Shown in pieces: positions 12,001 through 21,209 of a stretch of DNA of 64,000 nucleotides (positions within the stretch are counted from its first letter, which is position 1; the number at the start of each line of letters is the position of its first letter). The position numbers and the translations under genes were made by a program. The notes beneath the pieces were generated by a model that was not told the DNA's origin, searched no databases, and was given only the letters and a program-made list of their open reading frames with translations. The DNA comes from Alitta virens (lineage: Eukaryota; Annelida; Polychaeta; Phyllodocida; Nereididae). Where the stretch lies: positions 69,045,829-69,109,828 of the forward strand of contig OW028573.1 in NCBI GenBank assembly GCA_932294295.1, written 5' to 3'.

Positions 12001-15000
12001 ATTGTGTATTGTGATAATTGCTGTCAGTTGCTTTGAATTCTTATCTTGAATTACTTGAATATTGCAGTGGAAGATTTTGACACTGAGAGTGAAATGGGTG
12101 ATGATAGAGTATCACTGCATAGCTTCCAGTCGATAGGGGGCATGACAGAGGAAGAACTGACTCGGCACCAGAGAAAACAAGAAAAGATAGCAGTCCGCAA
12201 ACAGAGAGAGCAAGAGATGAAACGCATGCGAATGGCCCATGAAATCCAACGCCAACTGGAAGAGGTAATTTTTTTTAATTTTAGCCTTCAAATAGGAGTG
12301 TTGCATAAGTACAAATGTGTATGGTATTTGTGTATATATAATAAGGATAAATATTTTGGCTTTGCTGTTTGCCTTAAACATACAATTTTGTAATAGTGCA
12401 TGATTGACTTGATGGTCAAAATGATAAATATAACAAACTGATTCCCACATGGTGTTACCATATATTGACTGATCATATGTTTCCAGCTTGAAATCAAACA
12501 AAAAGAGGTAGAAACAAGAGGGGTAGCCATAGAAAAAGCCCTGAGAGGAGATGGACCAGGTAACCCATTGTTTGCAAGTGCTTTTGTTGAGTTTCATTAT
12601 TAATATATCTGTTGGTTGAAGGCTATTTCGATATTCCATCCATCATGAAGCTATGAAAGTGTGTTCTGCTGAAAATTTCAGTATTTAAATGCAGCTTCTG
12701 TATTTGTTGGAACATCGACTTATTTAGTCACATAGTCGGGAGAAGGCATGTGCACTGTTCTTGTATTTGGGTATGGGGATGTCATAACCATATTTAGTAA
12801 GATATTGAATGGTTGTCTCTGAGGGAGTTTTGCAAGACTCAGAATCAGGGATGGACTGGCCCCACTATGGGCCTCTGGACAAAAAGAAATGGTGGGCCCC
12901 TATTTTATTAATTAAAGTTTTGGAGAGGACCTGGCCCTTTGGCACTGCCATATATGGCTAGTCTACCCCTGCTCAGAATTTTTTGGTTGAAATTCATTGG
13001 GTTTGCCTAAAATGACTAATTTACTGCTTTTTGGTCTTGCAAGGCTTTCTTTGTGGGATTTTCCAATAACCTCTAGTTGCATTAATAGGCCAGTGCGATT
13101 CGTTTGTAAATGTTCAGTATTACTGTGACTCTCATGATACAGGTAAAAAGAGCCAGTCCCTCTTATGTGGTGGCTCGACTTCAGCTGGCCTCCTATGTGG
13201 AGGTTCTTCTTCATCTGGTTTATTAGCGTTCTTGGGATGTGCAGGTGTTCGGTCTGAAGGGGTATGTTATTTAAGGGAAATTGGCTTCAACTTGTGTTGT
13301 TTATTAACCAGCCACAGTATGTAATATACTCCACTTTTTTACATAATGTCATGCTTGTCTCACTAAAATATTACTCTTTGAAGTGTTTTCACATATTCTA
13401 ATTGAACAAAATTGTATCATACCTTTCTCTATTTGTGTCCAAAGTGCTGATTTTTAATAAATTCTCTTTTTTTTAAAAGCTAGTTCAATAGAGGAAAAAT
13501 AATTCTTACATATTTTTCTGAGACAAGTTGGATTCCAGTCACGGGGATTAATTATTGCTGTAAATTTCTTGGTTAATTTGCCAAGCGCTGAGCAATTTCA
13601 TGGAATTTCGGAATAAATTGCTCAGTAATGAATTGCCATGACTGGTCCAGTCACCCAGTACATAAAACGGGAAGGGCATGGTGTGAACTAGGTGGCAGCA
13701 CCTCCTATTCAGCCTCAGAATGGTGTAGTTGCATGGTGTGTCTGGGATGTTGCAGAAGCCTCCCGTAACGAGTCCGAGTTGATGCAGGAATGGTTTAACG
13801 TGGTGCATGAGAAGAATGCCATGGTTCGCTATGAATCCGAACTCTTGGTCCAGTAAGTTTTCATTTAGTCAAACAAAAAACTGGTTCAACATTTTGAACA
13901 ATTGCAAATATTTCAACAACATCATGATATTAACTGCTGTGAAAATAATCTTTCTCTGTGAATAGATCTGTACCTCTTTATCAATGGTTCATATGTAAAT
14001 ACTTTGACGCATTTTACAATCAAAAACATCTGATGAGTCCATTTGAACACCCTCTAAACAAATGCCAATTACCTACCTCTGTGATCTAATGTTTCAGAAC
14101 GTGACATGAAGCTTAAATTTACCTGGCTGATATATATTTGTTGTTTTACATCACTCACAATAAAATAACTTACCAAACTTTAATATTCATCAAAGTTAAA
14201 ACTGACATATATTTGTGCACCTAACATGCATGGCCAAATTTACACAGATGTTTTTGAAAATAAAAATTTGAGGGAGATTAATAACAGAATTCTATCTTTG
14301 CTGGAATTGGATGTAAATTCACTACGTATTCACCATAAATGGTGGGTTTTTTTACCAAAATTAATAAGAGTTCCAAGTTTTGCCTGTTTTTACTAATCCC
14401 AAAATTTAAAACAATTGCTATTATTAATCTGAGCAATGTTTTATAATTTAATGAAATTTTAAATTGCCAAATTCTTTTCGATTTTACGGAGAATTTCTCT
14501 AAAATGATGTTGTTGGTTATTGAACATTTAAGTAAAACATGAAATTTATATAAAAAGTCGATTTTGGGAGAACTTACTTACCTTTGATTGTATATATCAA
14601 TTCATTGATCCTCTCCTAGTGCAAGGGAGGTGGAACTGCAGGACCGTCACAGCCGTCTCGAGAACGAACTCCGGGACCTGATGAATATAGAAGGTAAATA
14701 TGTACACGTGTATATTGTCCGGATTTTCCAGTTGTTGGATTAGTGTATGAATTTAACTGCTCATGTATGAATTACAGATCCATTGTTGCAGTTTGTATAA
14801 TATATATATATTTATTGGGATGAGGATTTGCCGCCTGATACCGTGATAGTTCGCTGGGTGGAAAGGAGATGTTTTAGTTTACTGTGTTTAAGTGTGTTTA
14901 AAATTTTTCAGAGCACAACAAGAGCATTGAACAGAAGGAGGAAGAACAGCGCATATTAGAGGAATTATTAGAAGTTGTTGAACAAAGGGACGCACTTGTG

Positions 15001-17647
15001 GCCCTGCTCGAAGAAGATCGCTTGAAGTGAGTTATCTTGCAGATCAAGATTTGAAATGCATGGGATTCACTTATTGCAATGAGTCTTAGCTTGACTAGCG
15101 TCCCTCAAATACTGCTGTGCGCCAGCATATTTGTTTCAATCAAACTGGTGCATGTTTTTAGATAATTTACTCCCTTCTGATTTTTCTGAGGAAGAGAAAA
15201 TATGTGTTAACAGCCAACAAAATTTGTTTGATTCAACAAAGTTGCTCTATTTTTATCATGTAATGTATCTGCTTCGAAATGTAGCTAGGGATAAAGATCT
15301 ATACTATGTTATTTGTGTACCTTCTCTCAGGATAAATACATATCCTTGGAAATTCCTGTATGCAATGTTTCCTGTATAAATTCAAAGACTTTAAATTCTT
15401 CAGGATTTGCGATGGTATCTCAGTAAATATTATTCAAATTTAATTTGGTTGACCTGAATAGCTATTAACCCTTAATATCAAGTTTATGCATAGGGGTGTG
15501 CTAAGAGGAAAAGGGAAACCCTAATTTTCTTTCAAGTATTGTTTTCTTTGATTTGTCCCCACAAAACAGGCTTTTTGTAGTGCTGCAGACACTTGCATTG
15601 TGTGAGCTTAAGTATTGCCAAACTCTTGAATTATCCTGCCTAGAAAATATAGAATGAATTGTATATATGTGTTTGATCTGAAAAAATAGTACCTGATTGT
15701 TAAACAATGAAATGTACATCTTTAAATTACATACATCATACTTCTTATTAAGTTTCGCTGTAAAAACGTCTCATGAAAGCATTTTACACACAACTGCAGA
15801 GCTATGAATGATGAAGAACTGGACCAGTGTTTAAAAGACCTTGGGCAGAGGGGTCAAGGTTACAGCCTTGACCCTTGACCCCAACAACTTGGTCAGTTCT
15901 CACAAATCTCTATCTGTAATTGCCATTGCTTGGTACTGCTGCTTGCTACTTTGCTTGTGTAAATCTAAGTGCTTCTCTTCTCTATCCATTCATGAATCTG
16001 TCGCTTTTATGTCATGCAGTGGAAACTGTTACTTTAAACTGTATCTGAGAATGCTGTCATTAAAATATTATGACCAAAGAGCTTCATTTCGATAATCCAC
16101 CAAAATGAGAAAACATTGTTGAAGCTGCATGACCAAATTTACAGGAACTATGGCTACAGTAGTTAGATGATTCTGATTTTGAAGGGATAGTGCCTGCAAG
16201 GCCAGTACTTTCAGCCTGCAGTGCATATCAAAGATTTGGCTTTAACTGTTTATTTCTTTACCTAGTTCTGAGAATTTCTTTTTTTGGGATCCATGTCAAG
16301 TCAGTTTTAAAATTTTGTGTTAAATAGTTAAAATTGATAAATAGTGTAAGTTGTCTCGAATTATACATAATAATCAATGCGCAGTGTTCTTCGAGTCACA
16401 CTGGTATCATATTTTTTAGGCGAATAGTTCTATATTGGAAACCTGACTAATTCTTATGAATTCTCTTCCCCCATCTATTTTGACATTACATAGGTCTGAA
16501 TCTAAGCTGCAGTACCGAACTGCCTGTGAAAGTTGTATTTTTGGCTGTTTCTCTCTCATGGTATTTTCATTGGCTGCTAATGCATGGCACTCAACTCTGT
16601 TCCATTAATTTTGATGTCTCAGTTTCATATAGATATGTGTCTCATTTTGGCCATATATAATTATTGAATATATGGAAATGTCTTAATTATTAAAAACTTA
16701 TCCCAAATCCTACTTTGAACTCTTTGCTTAGATAATAAGTATGCAGACATCAGCACTCTGCCTTTTTTTTTTCTCTCAAATGTTATTGATCACCAGTACC
16801 TGGTGTTTTATGTAATGCTTGCTTGCTAGATAATAATACTTAAAATAAACATAGTCAGTACCATACAACTTACAACAGTATTATATTAGAATGAAGACAA
16901 TAACATAAGGCTGAAGTTGCTGTATATACACACTAACAAATCTTATCACTTACTCAAATTGCTGAATCTTTTCTTGTTATACCCTCAGCAGTTATGCGGA
17001 AGGGTATGTTAGATATCACCAGAAAGTTTCTGTAAGTGACTAAAACAGGCATGATCATTGGTCATCAAACTACCAGTGGTCAGTGATGCATGTTGTCTGA
17101 GTGTGGGTAATATGAACTATTATATTGCAAAATATTCTGGATGCCATGACGTATTTAAATTTTACTACAATGTAGCAATAATGGCAGTGCTGCATTGCAT
17201 GGCTTAAATTGTTCCACATATCGTGATATCGAATTATGTTTATGTCAGACATGAGTCATATTTGGCATGTTCCATTGCATAACTAGCTGGGGCTTTGCTG
17301 TGCAAACTGTCATTGTTAAATATATTGAATAAAAATGAAACAGTCTAATTTCCTAATTCTGTCTTGAAATTTTAGTGTAATTATGTGAATTAAGTGTAAT
17401 TCAAGCATCAAAATTTTCATAATTATTTGTTTCAGTATTTTTTAATGATAGTTTCGGTTTCTTTTTCTTTTTTTATTAACACAAACGACCTGTCAGTCAC
17501 TGACTACATATATATATTGTGCACCCATTGTAGCTCAAAAACTTAATTTGTATTATCGGTATTTTCAGAGAACGGGAAGCAGACCATGACTTGACTCGTG
17601 TGATGGCCTTGAAGGGTTTACAGTTGTCACCAATCGCCTTGAAATAA
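3..17647 (+). CDS. MICAL: MICAL-family [F-actin]-monooxygenase, C-terminal part (gene level, 18 exons in window)
   Basis: MICAL proteins are cytosolic flavin monooxygenases that oxidise actin methionines and depolymerise F-actin; their C-terminal bMERB domain binds Rab8/Rab10-type GTPases. The flavoenzyme domain lies left of the window. What is seen, in window residues: CH domain about 22-130, linker, LIM domain about 304-365 with Cys/His ligands, a Ser/Asp/Glu-rich linker to about 1992 mostly from one 4.4-kb exon, then a coiled-coil bMERB domain about 1993-2200. Joining the 18 exons gives 2,203 codons plus stop with no phase conflict. Domain order CH-LIM-linker-bMERB is that of MICAL1/MICAL3. 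MICAL-like proteins share this order but lack the monooxygenase; a short acidic stretch before the CH domain in exon 1 fits the monooxygenase-CH linker but does not prove it. The paralogue number cannot be assigned; many invertebrates have a single Mical. Confidence 0.88.
168..318 (+). CDS. MICAL: MICAL exon 2: first half of CH domain
   Basis: Acceptor TTGTCTTCCAG precedes 168 and donor GTAAGT follows 318. It encodes LLNWLKRQLESY...[24 protein letters not shown]. The 'DxTTSWxxGLAxCxLIHxYRP' signature is the core of type-2 CH domains of MICAL, spectrin and alpha-actinin. It ends in phase 2. Confidence 0.93.
461..663 (+). CDS. MICAL: MICAL exon 3: second half of CH domain
   Basis: Encodes KNNQFAFDIAAKEFGISPIM, TGEEMAEVDAPERLLMLAYL and SQFYDYFRKEAI. 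The 'FDIAxKEfGISPIMTGxEMA' sequence is characteristic of the MICAL CH domain. Acceptor at 459-460, donor GTAAGT at 664; ends in phase 1. Confidence 0.95.
870..1009 (+). CDS. MICAL: MICAL exon 4: CH-LIM linker, basic
   Basis: Acceptor TTATTTACAG, donor GTACGT. Encodes a basic, Pro/Lys-rich linker (RTPETLKTLEKDPRHPE, then KLQARIKQRR). Phase 1 in, phase 0 out. Confidence 0.85.
1010..2292 (+). other. MICAL intron 4, no recognised content
   Basis: AT-rich intron of 1.28 kb. I see no conserved coding segment, RNA gene or repeat with ends. Short minus-strand open frames are low-complexity chance frames. Confidence 0.7.
2293..2394 (+). CDS. MICAL: MICAL exon 5: linker
   Basis: Acceptor GTATTTTTAG, donor GTAAGA, 34 whole codons (EEDIENGEPGKRQ ... 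KANTAEIHD). Basic/acidic linker, phase 0 at both ends, so it could be skipped without a frameshift. Confidence 0.82.
2632..2841 (+). CDS. MICAL: MICAL exon 6: linker before LIM
   Basis: Acceptor TTTGTTGCAG, donor GTAAGT, 70 codons. Contains EEAIKRRLKRLPDPGVWGQN and VSALAKGLAHKFKG, a basic amphipathic segment preceding the LIM domain in MICAL proteins. Phase 0 at both ends. Confidence 0.87.
3085..3274 (+). CDS. MICAL: MICAL exon 7: LIM domain, N-terminal part
   Basis: Acceptor TTCATTTTCAG, donor GTGAGT. Contains CYFCKGPMSQFERVSEEGIV, then FHQGCLVCDYCSTN. The C-x2-C ... H-x2-C zinc ligands and following C-x2-C are visible. Ends in phase 1. Confidence 0.92.
3381..3460 (+). CDS. MICAL: MICAL exon 8: end of LIM domain
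   Basis: Acceptor TTTCATTGCAG, donor GTAAGA. Completes the second zinc knuckle with KCYCVQHLG, followed by a basic tail KKKNRQPSRKRSFEDLT. Phase 0 out. Confidence 0.9.
3573..3618 (+). CDS. MICAL: MICAL exon 9: 46-bp linker microexon
   Basis: Acceptor TTTGTTTTTCAG, donor GTTAGA (weaker). Encodes QTSLALDLLDSSASPG. It brings the frame from phase 0 to phase 1, matching exon 10, which supports inclusion despite the short length. Confidence 0.72.
3891..4029 (+). CDS. MICAL: MICAL exon 10: acidic linker
   Basis: Acceptor TTCTTTGCAG, donor GTAAGT. Encodes RERVEYHTESEMEESELAQT and LFFDDSDISDS. Acidic/Ser-rich, typical CK2-like sites. Ends in phase 2 and joins exon 11 as SDSEDGSSSDEE. Confidence 0.85.
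4030..7221 (+). other. MICAL intron 10, 3.2 kb
   Basis: AT-rich intron with no gene seen. It holds a short hairpin element at 4335-4364 (similar to one at 16978) and a 10-11 bp inverted repeat at 5204-5231. No recognisable transposon coding sequence. Confidence 0.65.
7222..7460 (+). CDS. MICAL: MICAL exon 11: acidic then basic linker
   Basis: Acceptor TTCCAATTGCAG, donor GTTAGT. Encodes SSSDEEVFAGVDDDPELSDG, then WTEIARTYRRHLRPKRKRGR, then Ser/Glu repeats. The basic KRKRGRRK run is a possible nuclear localisation or phospholipid-binding patch. Phase 1 out. Confidence 0.85.
7567..11982 (+). CDS. MICAL: MICAL exon 12: giant 4.4-kb exon, disordered linker
   Basis: One open exon of 4,416 bp between acceptor TTTGTTTTGCAG and donor GTGAGT encodes about 1,472 residues (window residues 521-1992). 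It is low in aromatic residues and rich in Ser, Glu, Asp, Lys and Pro, so mostly disordered by inspection. Visible landmarks: a motif EPVRINAKNFLGLQTP near residue 570, repeated as QPVRIDPKKFFPELKTP near 1530; three helix-like 'RID' segments near 722, 757 and 1305; a Ser-Pro cluster near 1065-1132; an Asp run near 1650; a Glu/Lys/Arg helix-like run near 1878-1905; and KRRSLLALFMPSKS just before it. The in-phase junctions on both sides and absence of stops make it coding rather than chance. Confidence 0.92.
12068..12264 (+). CDS. MICAL: MICAL exon 13: start of bMERB coiled coil
   Basis: Acceptor TTGAATATTGCAG, donor GTAATT. Encodes MTEEELTRHQRKQEKIAVRK, then QREQEMKRMRMAHEIQRQLE. This matches the first helix of the bivalent Mical/EHBP Rab-binding domain. 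Phase 0 out. Confidence 0.92.
12487..12559 (+). CDS. MICAL: MICAL exon 14: bMERB helix 1-2 turn
   Basis: Acceptor ATGTTTCCAG, donor GTAACC. Encodes LEIKQKEVETRGVAIEKALR, then GDGPG. In MICAL and MICAL-like proteins this 'ExRGVxlEKxLRG' stretch closes the first Rab-binding helix. Phase 1 out. Confidence 0.92.
12560..13755 (+). other. MICAL intron 14 with hAT-like MITE
   Basis: 1.2-kb intron inside the bMERB-coding part. It carries a 126-bp MITE with 8-bp target-site duplication (listed separately). A CTCF-like core is at 13687-13703. No other coding segment seen. Confidence 0.7.
12846..12971. mobile_element. 126-bp hAT-type MITE
   Basis: Left end CAGGGATGGACTGGCC and right end, read on the opposite strand, CAGGGGTAGACTAGCC form imperfect 16-bp terminal inverted repeats. 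The element is flanked by an identical 8-bp direct repeat CTCAGAAT at 12838-12845 and 12972-12979. An 8-bp target duplication with CAGGG-type ends is the hallmark of hAT DNA transposons. It has no coding capacity, so it was mobilised in trans. Confidence 0.85.
13756..13852 (+). CDS. MICAL: MICAL exon 15: bMERB second helix
   Basis: Acceptor GGGATGTTGCAG, donor GTAAGT. Encodes SRNESELMQEWFNVVHEKNA, then MVRYESELLV. The 'EWxxxVxEKNAxxRYESEL' stretch is the most conserved part of bMERB domains. Phase 2 out. Confidence 0.94.
13853..14619 (+). other. MICAL intron 15
   Basis: 0.77-kb AT-rich intron; nothing recognised in it. Confidence 0.7.
14620..14693 (+). CDS. MICAL: MICAL exon 16: bMERB
   Basis: Acceptor ATCCTCTCCTAG, donor GTAAAT. 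Encodes AREVELQDRHSRLENELRDL, then MNIE, matching the 'AReLELEDRqsrLqqELR' block of MICAL proteins. Phase 1 out. Confidence 0.94.
14912..15026 (+). CDS. MICAL: MICAL exon 17: bMERB last helix
   Basis: Acceptor AAAATTTTTCAG, donor GTGAGT. Encodes SIEQKEEEQRILEELLEVVE, then QRDALVALLEEDRL, the C-terminal helix that carries the high-affinity Rab site. Phase 2 out. Confidence 0.94.
15027..17568 (+). other. MICAL intron 17
   Basis: 2.5-kb AT-rich intron. It holds a candidate alternative last exon at 15800-15878, a small hairpin element at 16978-17008, and AATAAA hexamers near 16846 and 17328 that could serve the alternative terminus. Confidence 0.6.
15800..15878 (+). CDS. MICAL: Candidate alternative last exon of MICAL
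   Basis: Acceptor ACAACTGCAG at 15790-15799 accepts phase 2 from exon 17. The frame reads AMNDEELDQCLKDLGQRGQG, then YSLDP and TGA at 15876-15878. The charged helical sequence continues the bMERB coiled coil. It would replace the terminal exon at 17569. Splicing here is not demonstrated; chance use of a TGCAG is the alternative. Confidence 0.4.
17569..17647 (+). CDS. MICAL: MICAL exon 18: C terminus and stop
   Basis: Acceptor GGTATTTTCAG. Completes the phase-2 codon and reads EREADHDLTRVMALKGLQLS, then PIALK and TAA. It resembles the 'REeEeDkmLeaMi' tail in MICAL3 by position and charge. The gene's open frame ends here. Confidence 0.85.
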
Positions 17648-18710
17648 TTTTGTGCCCGGGTCATTGTTGCTTTCAATTTGAAACATGCACATGTGAAGCT
17701 TTTGCTAGTCGGAACAACAATAATTTGGTAGTGTGGTGCCTTATAGTCATACTTTTGTTCTACACCAGCTTTAATAAGAGTATGTATTGATGTTTATATA
17801 ACAATGCATTTAATTACATGTATGTGCTCTTAATGATGTTTTGCAGTGCAGGAACAGGGCTAACTTTCGATTAGTTTCGATCATTTTGAAAAGAAGTTAG
17901 TTGTGTAATTTGAGTTACATTTTCAGCTTTTATGGTGCTATTAATTAATGTACATAGGGATATTGCTATTTATTGTGAATTTGCTACCAAAACTAAAGGT
18001 GAACTGTCCGTCATGGTGAAGCAGTGATTTCCAAAGCTACAGGTTACAACAATACATCATCAGTAAATATTAAATGTCTTCTTATGACTGTACACTACTG
18101 GTTGGGCTAATTACTTAATAGAATAGAACTTGCAAACATAATGAAGTCATAGAATCTTACGGGATCTTTAATATGCTACGTCTTACAACTATCATCTTCC
18201 TTCTTCTGCTCAAGGTGCCCTGATTATTATTTACATACTTCAAGTGATTGCTAATTAATGAGTTTTAAGAATGAAGTTAAATGTGGTCGAGAGTGTTGCT
18301 TGATATACTGAGTTTATCTGGACAATAGCAATCCTGATACAAATAATGCGTTGGTGTGGTAAGTTATTGTTCATATCCCCTTTGATAATTTTTATGTTTG
18401 TGTCTCATAATGACTGTTTGGAGTTACTCAATTTAGAATTATTGTCATTGACAATTGAATTATTAATAGTTAAGTGAAATTTTACACACACACTTGCTAT
18501 GTTGCTGGTTACCATAGCATCTGTTTGTTTATTTAGAAAAAAAATTGTATTATACATTTGTGTATATGATTTTCTTTTAATGACATATATTTGTACATAT
18601 TATTTAACACAGGGTTTTTATTTTCATGAAGTTCTTCTTGCTAAATGTAGTGGCATTAGCAGTTAAAGTTTAAATGCAGTTGTGTGGGAGAGTATTTGCC
18701 TCAGGATGTC

Positions 18711-18729
18711 TATATATATATATATATAT
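18711..18729. repeat. (TA)n microsatellite
   Basis: Uninterrupted TA dinucleotide run in the MICAL 3'UTR, followed by an A run. Confidence 0.9.
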
Positions 18730-19158
18730 TAAAAAAATGTAGTTGTCTTTTATTAACAATAGACTGATTGTTATCAGTTAACTGTCATTGCAAGAATTAG
18801 CTAAGAAAAATTAAAAATTTCAGCACATGTTAGTATTACTATTACTCCTTTATACTGTCCCATAGTAACCAGTCCTGCTCTCTCAAGTGCAGAATTCATA
18901 ATATTTTTATGTATAATTGTGAGTTTGTTTGAGTTTCTGCTTTTAAAGCAGATGTTTATTTTATTATTTTACCTGCATAGGCATTCTTAAACAATGCAAA
19001 ATAACATATAATATTAAGGTTGCTTTTTAAAGAAGCAATTTTTTCATTTTTTTGCATGCAATGAATATTATTTGTGCTCTTGTCTGTGATAGCAATGTAC
19101 AATCTAAATATTGATTGACTTGGCACCAAGACAGCCAAGCTGCTTTGTATATATTCCA

Positions 19159-19164
19159 AATAAA
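19159..19164 (+). terminator. Poly(A) signal of MICAL
   Basis: Canonical AATAAA followed 15-30 bases later by an A-rich cleavage region and by TG-rich sequence (GTGTTTGTTTTGAATG). It is the best-placed hexamer downstream of the stop at 17647. Confidence 0.6.
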
Positions 19165-19324
19165 GATATTGAAATCAAAATTTAAACGTGTTTGTTTTGA
19201 ATGTCTAGTGAATACAATATAGCATTGGCTTTGCAACATGTGAACAAAGAGATAAATTCCAGGTTATTTCGCTGATTAAAGTGCTTACTTTTTGTGCATT
19301 CAATGGTGGGCTTCTATAGAACCT

Positions 19325-19525
19325 TGATCTGCGCTGGTCCAGTGGCTAGGGCGGCTAGTATGACCTAGGCTAATGGGTGGATTAGGGCTTTACGTCCTGT
19401 AGTTCTGCAAGGACCATAGCAATGAGATGAAGGATGAAACAGCCATTGAACATTGTCTCGACTGGGAATGGAACCCGGTACCCAGTGGTTGGCGCAGCGT
19501 GCTACCGCTGAGCTAGGCCTACACC
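19325..19525 (-). mobile_element. tRNA-derived SINE, family A, minus copy
   Basis: Reverse complement starts GGCCTAGCTCAGCGGTAGCA, a Pol III A-box like that of tRNA genes, followed about 40 bases on by GGGTTCCATTCCC, a B-box. Further on it shares TACAGGAC(A/G)TAAAGCCCTAATCCAC with the copy at 26792. The tRNA-like head cannot fold as a normal tRNA gene of correct length, so a SINE is the better call. Exact ends uncertain. Confidence 0.75.
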
Positions 19526-20597
19526 CTATGACCTTCAAACGTTCTCAGAGCACTGTAAGTTCGATAATTGTTATTACTACAAAGTATATGAGTACTAGTA
19601 ATGGCAAGTGGATAGACATTTCCCGATAAAATAGGCCAGCATAGGTTGGGTTGGCAGTGAAGCAGTTTGCTTGGCATGAATTGCACCGACTTAATTAGTC
19701 CCAAATATTGGAAATTAAGCTTTTAAAAAGTGTGACCATAGGCCCAACAGTGGCACAGGTGTTGAATATGTTGTAGCAGCTTTATGCTGGCAGTAAATTT
19801 TCCATGTTTACAATGTTGGGCCAACATGCTCACAACATTGCATGCACTTGCAATAATACATGTGCAAAATGATGTTAGCCCATCAGTCTATTTTGGCCCA
19901 ACGGAATCATACAGGTGTCAGCCAGCAAACTAGAAATCACTGTAGTAATTTACTAATATTATAATACAAAAGTTAACCCCTTCCAAATGATTCCAATGAT
20001 TTTGATATATTGGTTTGTTAGTGCATTTTTTACTGCTGTTCAGAAAAGCCCTATAGGATTACCATTGACACGGGAGGTTTATCGCCTGCAGACCTCATGA
20101 TGCAACAATGTAATACAATCATCAAAATTACGTCACAGATCATTGTGAAGTCACAAAGGACCAAACGCCACCTGCTGCACGGTGCAATATGTAGAGGCGC
20201 CACTGGTATTGTGCCCGCGCATGGTCCATGGTATACAGCCTAATATATATGAATATTTTAAATCTGAAAGTTCAAGGTCACCTTTAGATCAAGGTCATTG
20301 ACAACTTAGGTTCATATGGCCAAGGACTATATGTGACCCAAATATGGTCCCACTTGGTTAAACCGCCAAAGTTATTAAGTGTTATAGCTTTCTGAGCAAA
20401 TAGCAAAATTTACCTTTTAGCCCTTTGATCAACACCTACTGCAATTCGGCATTAGTAGATCACCCCTGAATGCAGGGGTACTTGGCACAATCAGTGCATC
20501 TCTGTCACTCGATTTTCAGCAGATATAGGAGTGATTTACCCTTTACCTTTTTTAACATTTTCACACTGCTAAATCATTGGTAGGCCTACCCTTTGAC

Positions 20598-21029
20598 TAG
20601 TGATGTGGACCGGACCGCTTAGTCAGGAGTGGTCCGGTATTTTCAGAAGTGGTCCGGGTCCTGGTCTGGTCCAGGGGTGAGGCGGTCCATCGACATAACA
20701 GTTGTTTCACCAAATAAAAAAAACTGGTTCTTGTTCAACATAATTTGATGTATGGAATTATTTAGTACTGACAGGCAGGACAGACTAATAATTTCATTAC
20801 TGCAATATTTATTAATGTGAAATAAAGAAACTGTCAATCAATCAGGAATGATTATTAACAGAAACAAACCAAGATGACATCTAGTGTAAAATAAATTCAA
20901 CATGCAATGCTTGGCAGCCGGTCCGGGGTCTTGAACCGGTCCGGTTCTGGTATTTTTGTAGTGGTCGGTGTTTTAGCAGTCCGGGGTCGGACCGCAGACC
21001 AGTCCGAGGAAGTCTGGTCCACATCACTA
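20598..21029. mobile_element. 432-bp hAT-type MITE
   Basis: Left end TAGTGATGTGGACC and right end GGTCCACATCACTA are perfect 14-bp terminal inverted repeats. CTTTGAC occurs just outside both ends (20591-20597 and 21031-21037), giving an 8-bp target duplication with one mismatch or one base of offset. The subterminal parts are packed with GGTCCGG/CCGGACC words on both sides, probable transposase-binding repeats. The middle is AT-rich and non-coding. Confidence 0.85.
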
Positions 21030-21209
21030 TCTTTGACTTTAAATTTAAGCTATGTGACTCAAGTCCATATATCTGCGCGATAGTTTTTGAGATATTCCAT
21101 TGAAAATTGGGTCATGGTCACTCGTACTGGTCAATGACAGGTTTTACCCTGATGTACAATCTGAGTTTGGTAAACTGGGAATTATGTCTGACGAATACAA
21201 TAGCCTATA

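Larger units (their letters stand above)
17648..19180 (+). other. MICAL: MICAL 3' untranslated region
   Basis: About 1.5 kb of AT-rich, non-coding sequence with TA and T runs follows the stop and reaches the AATAAA at 19159. No further exon was found. The extent is inferred from the poly(A) signal only. Confidence 0.6.

Noticed and set aside
12112..12639. 175-residue minus-strand open frame
   Set aside because: Overlaps bMERB exons 13-14 antisense and runs through intron; no domain.
19325..19525. tRNA gene
   Set aside because: A- and B-box are present but the spacing, body and tail match the SINE copy at 26792; no acceptor-stem pairing seen.
20265..20305. Nuclear-receptor response element (TCAAGGTCA twice)
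   Set aside because: The word AGGTCA/TGACCT recurs widely in simple dispersed repeats of such genomes (also near 15850, 39500, 43350); no promoter nearby.
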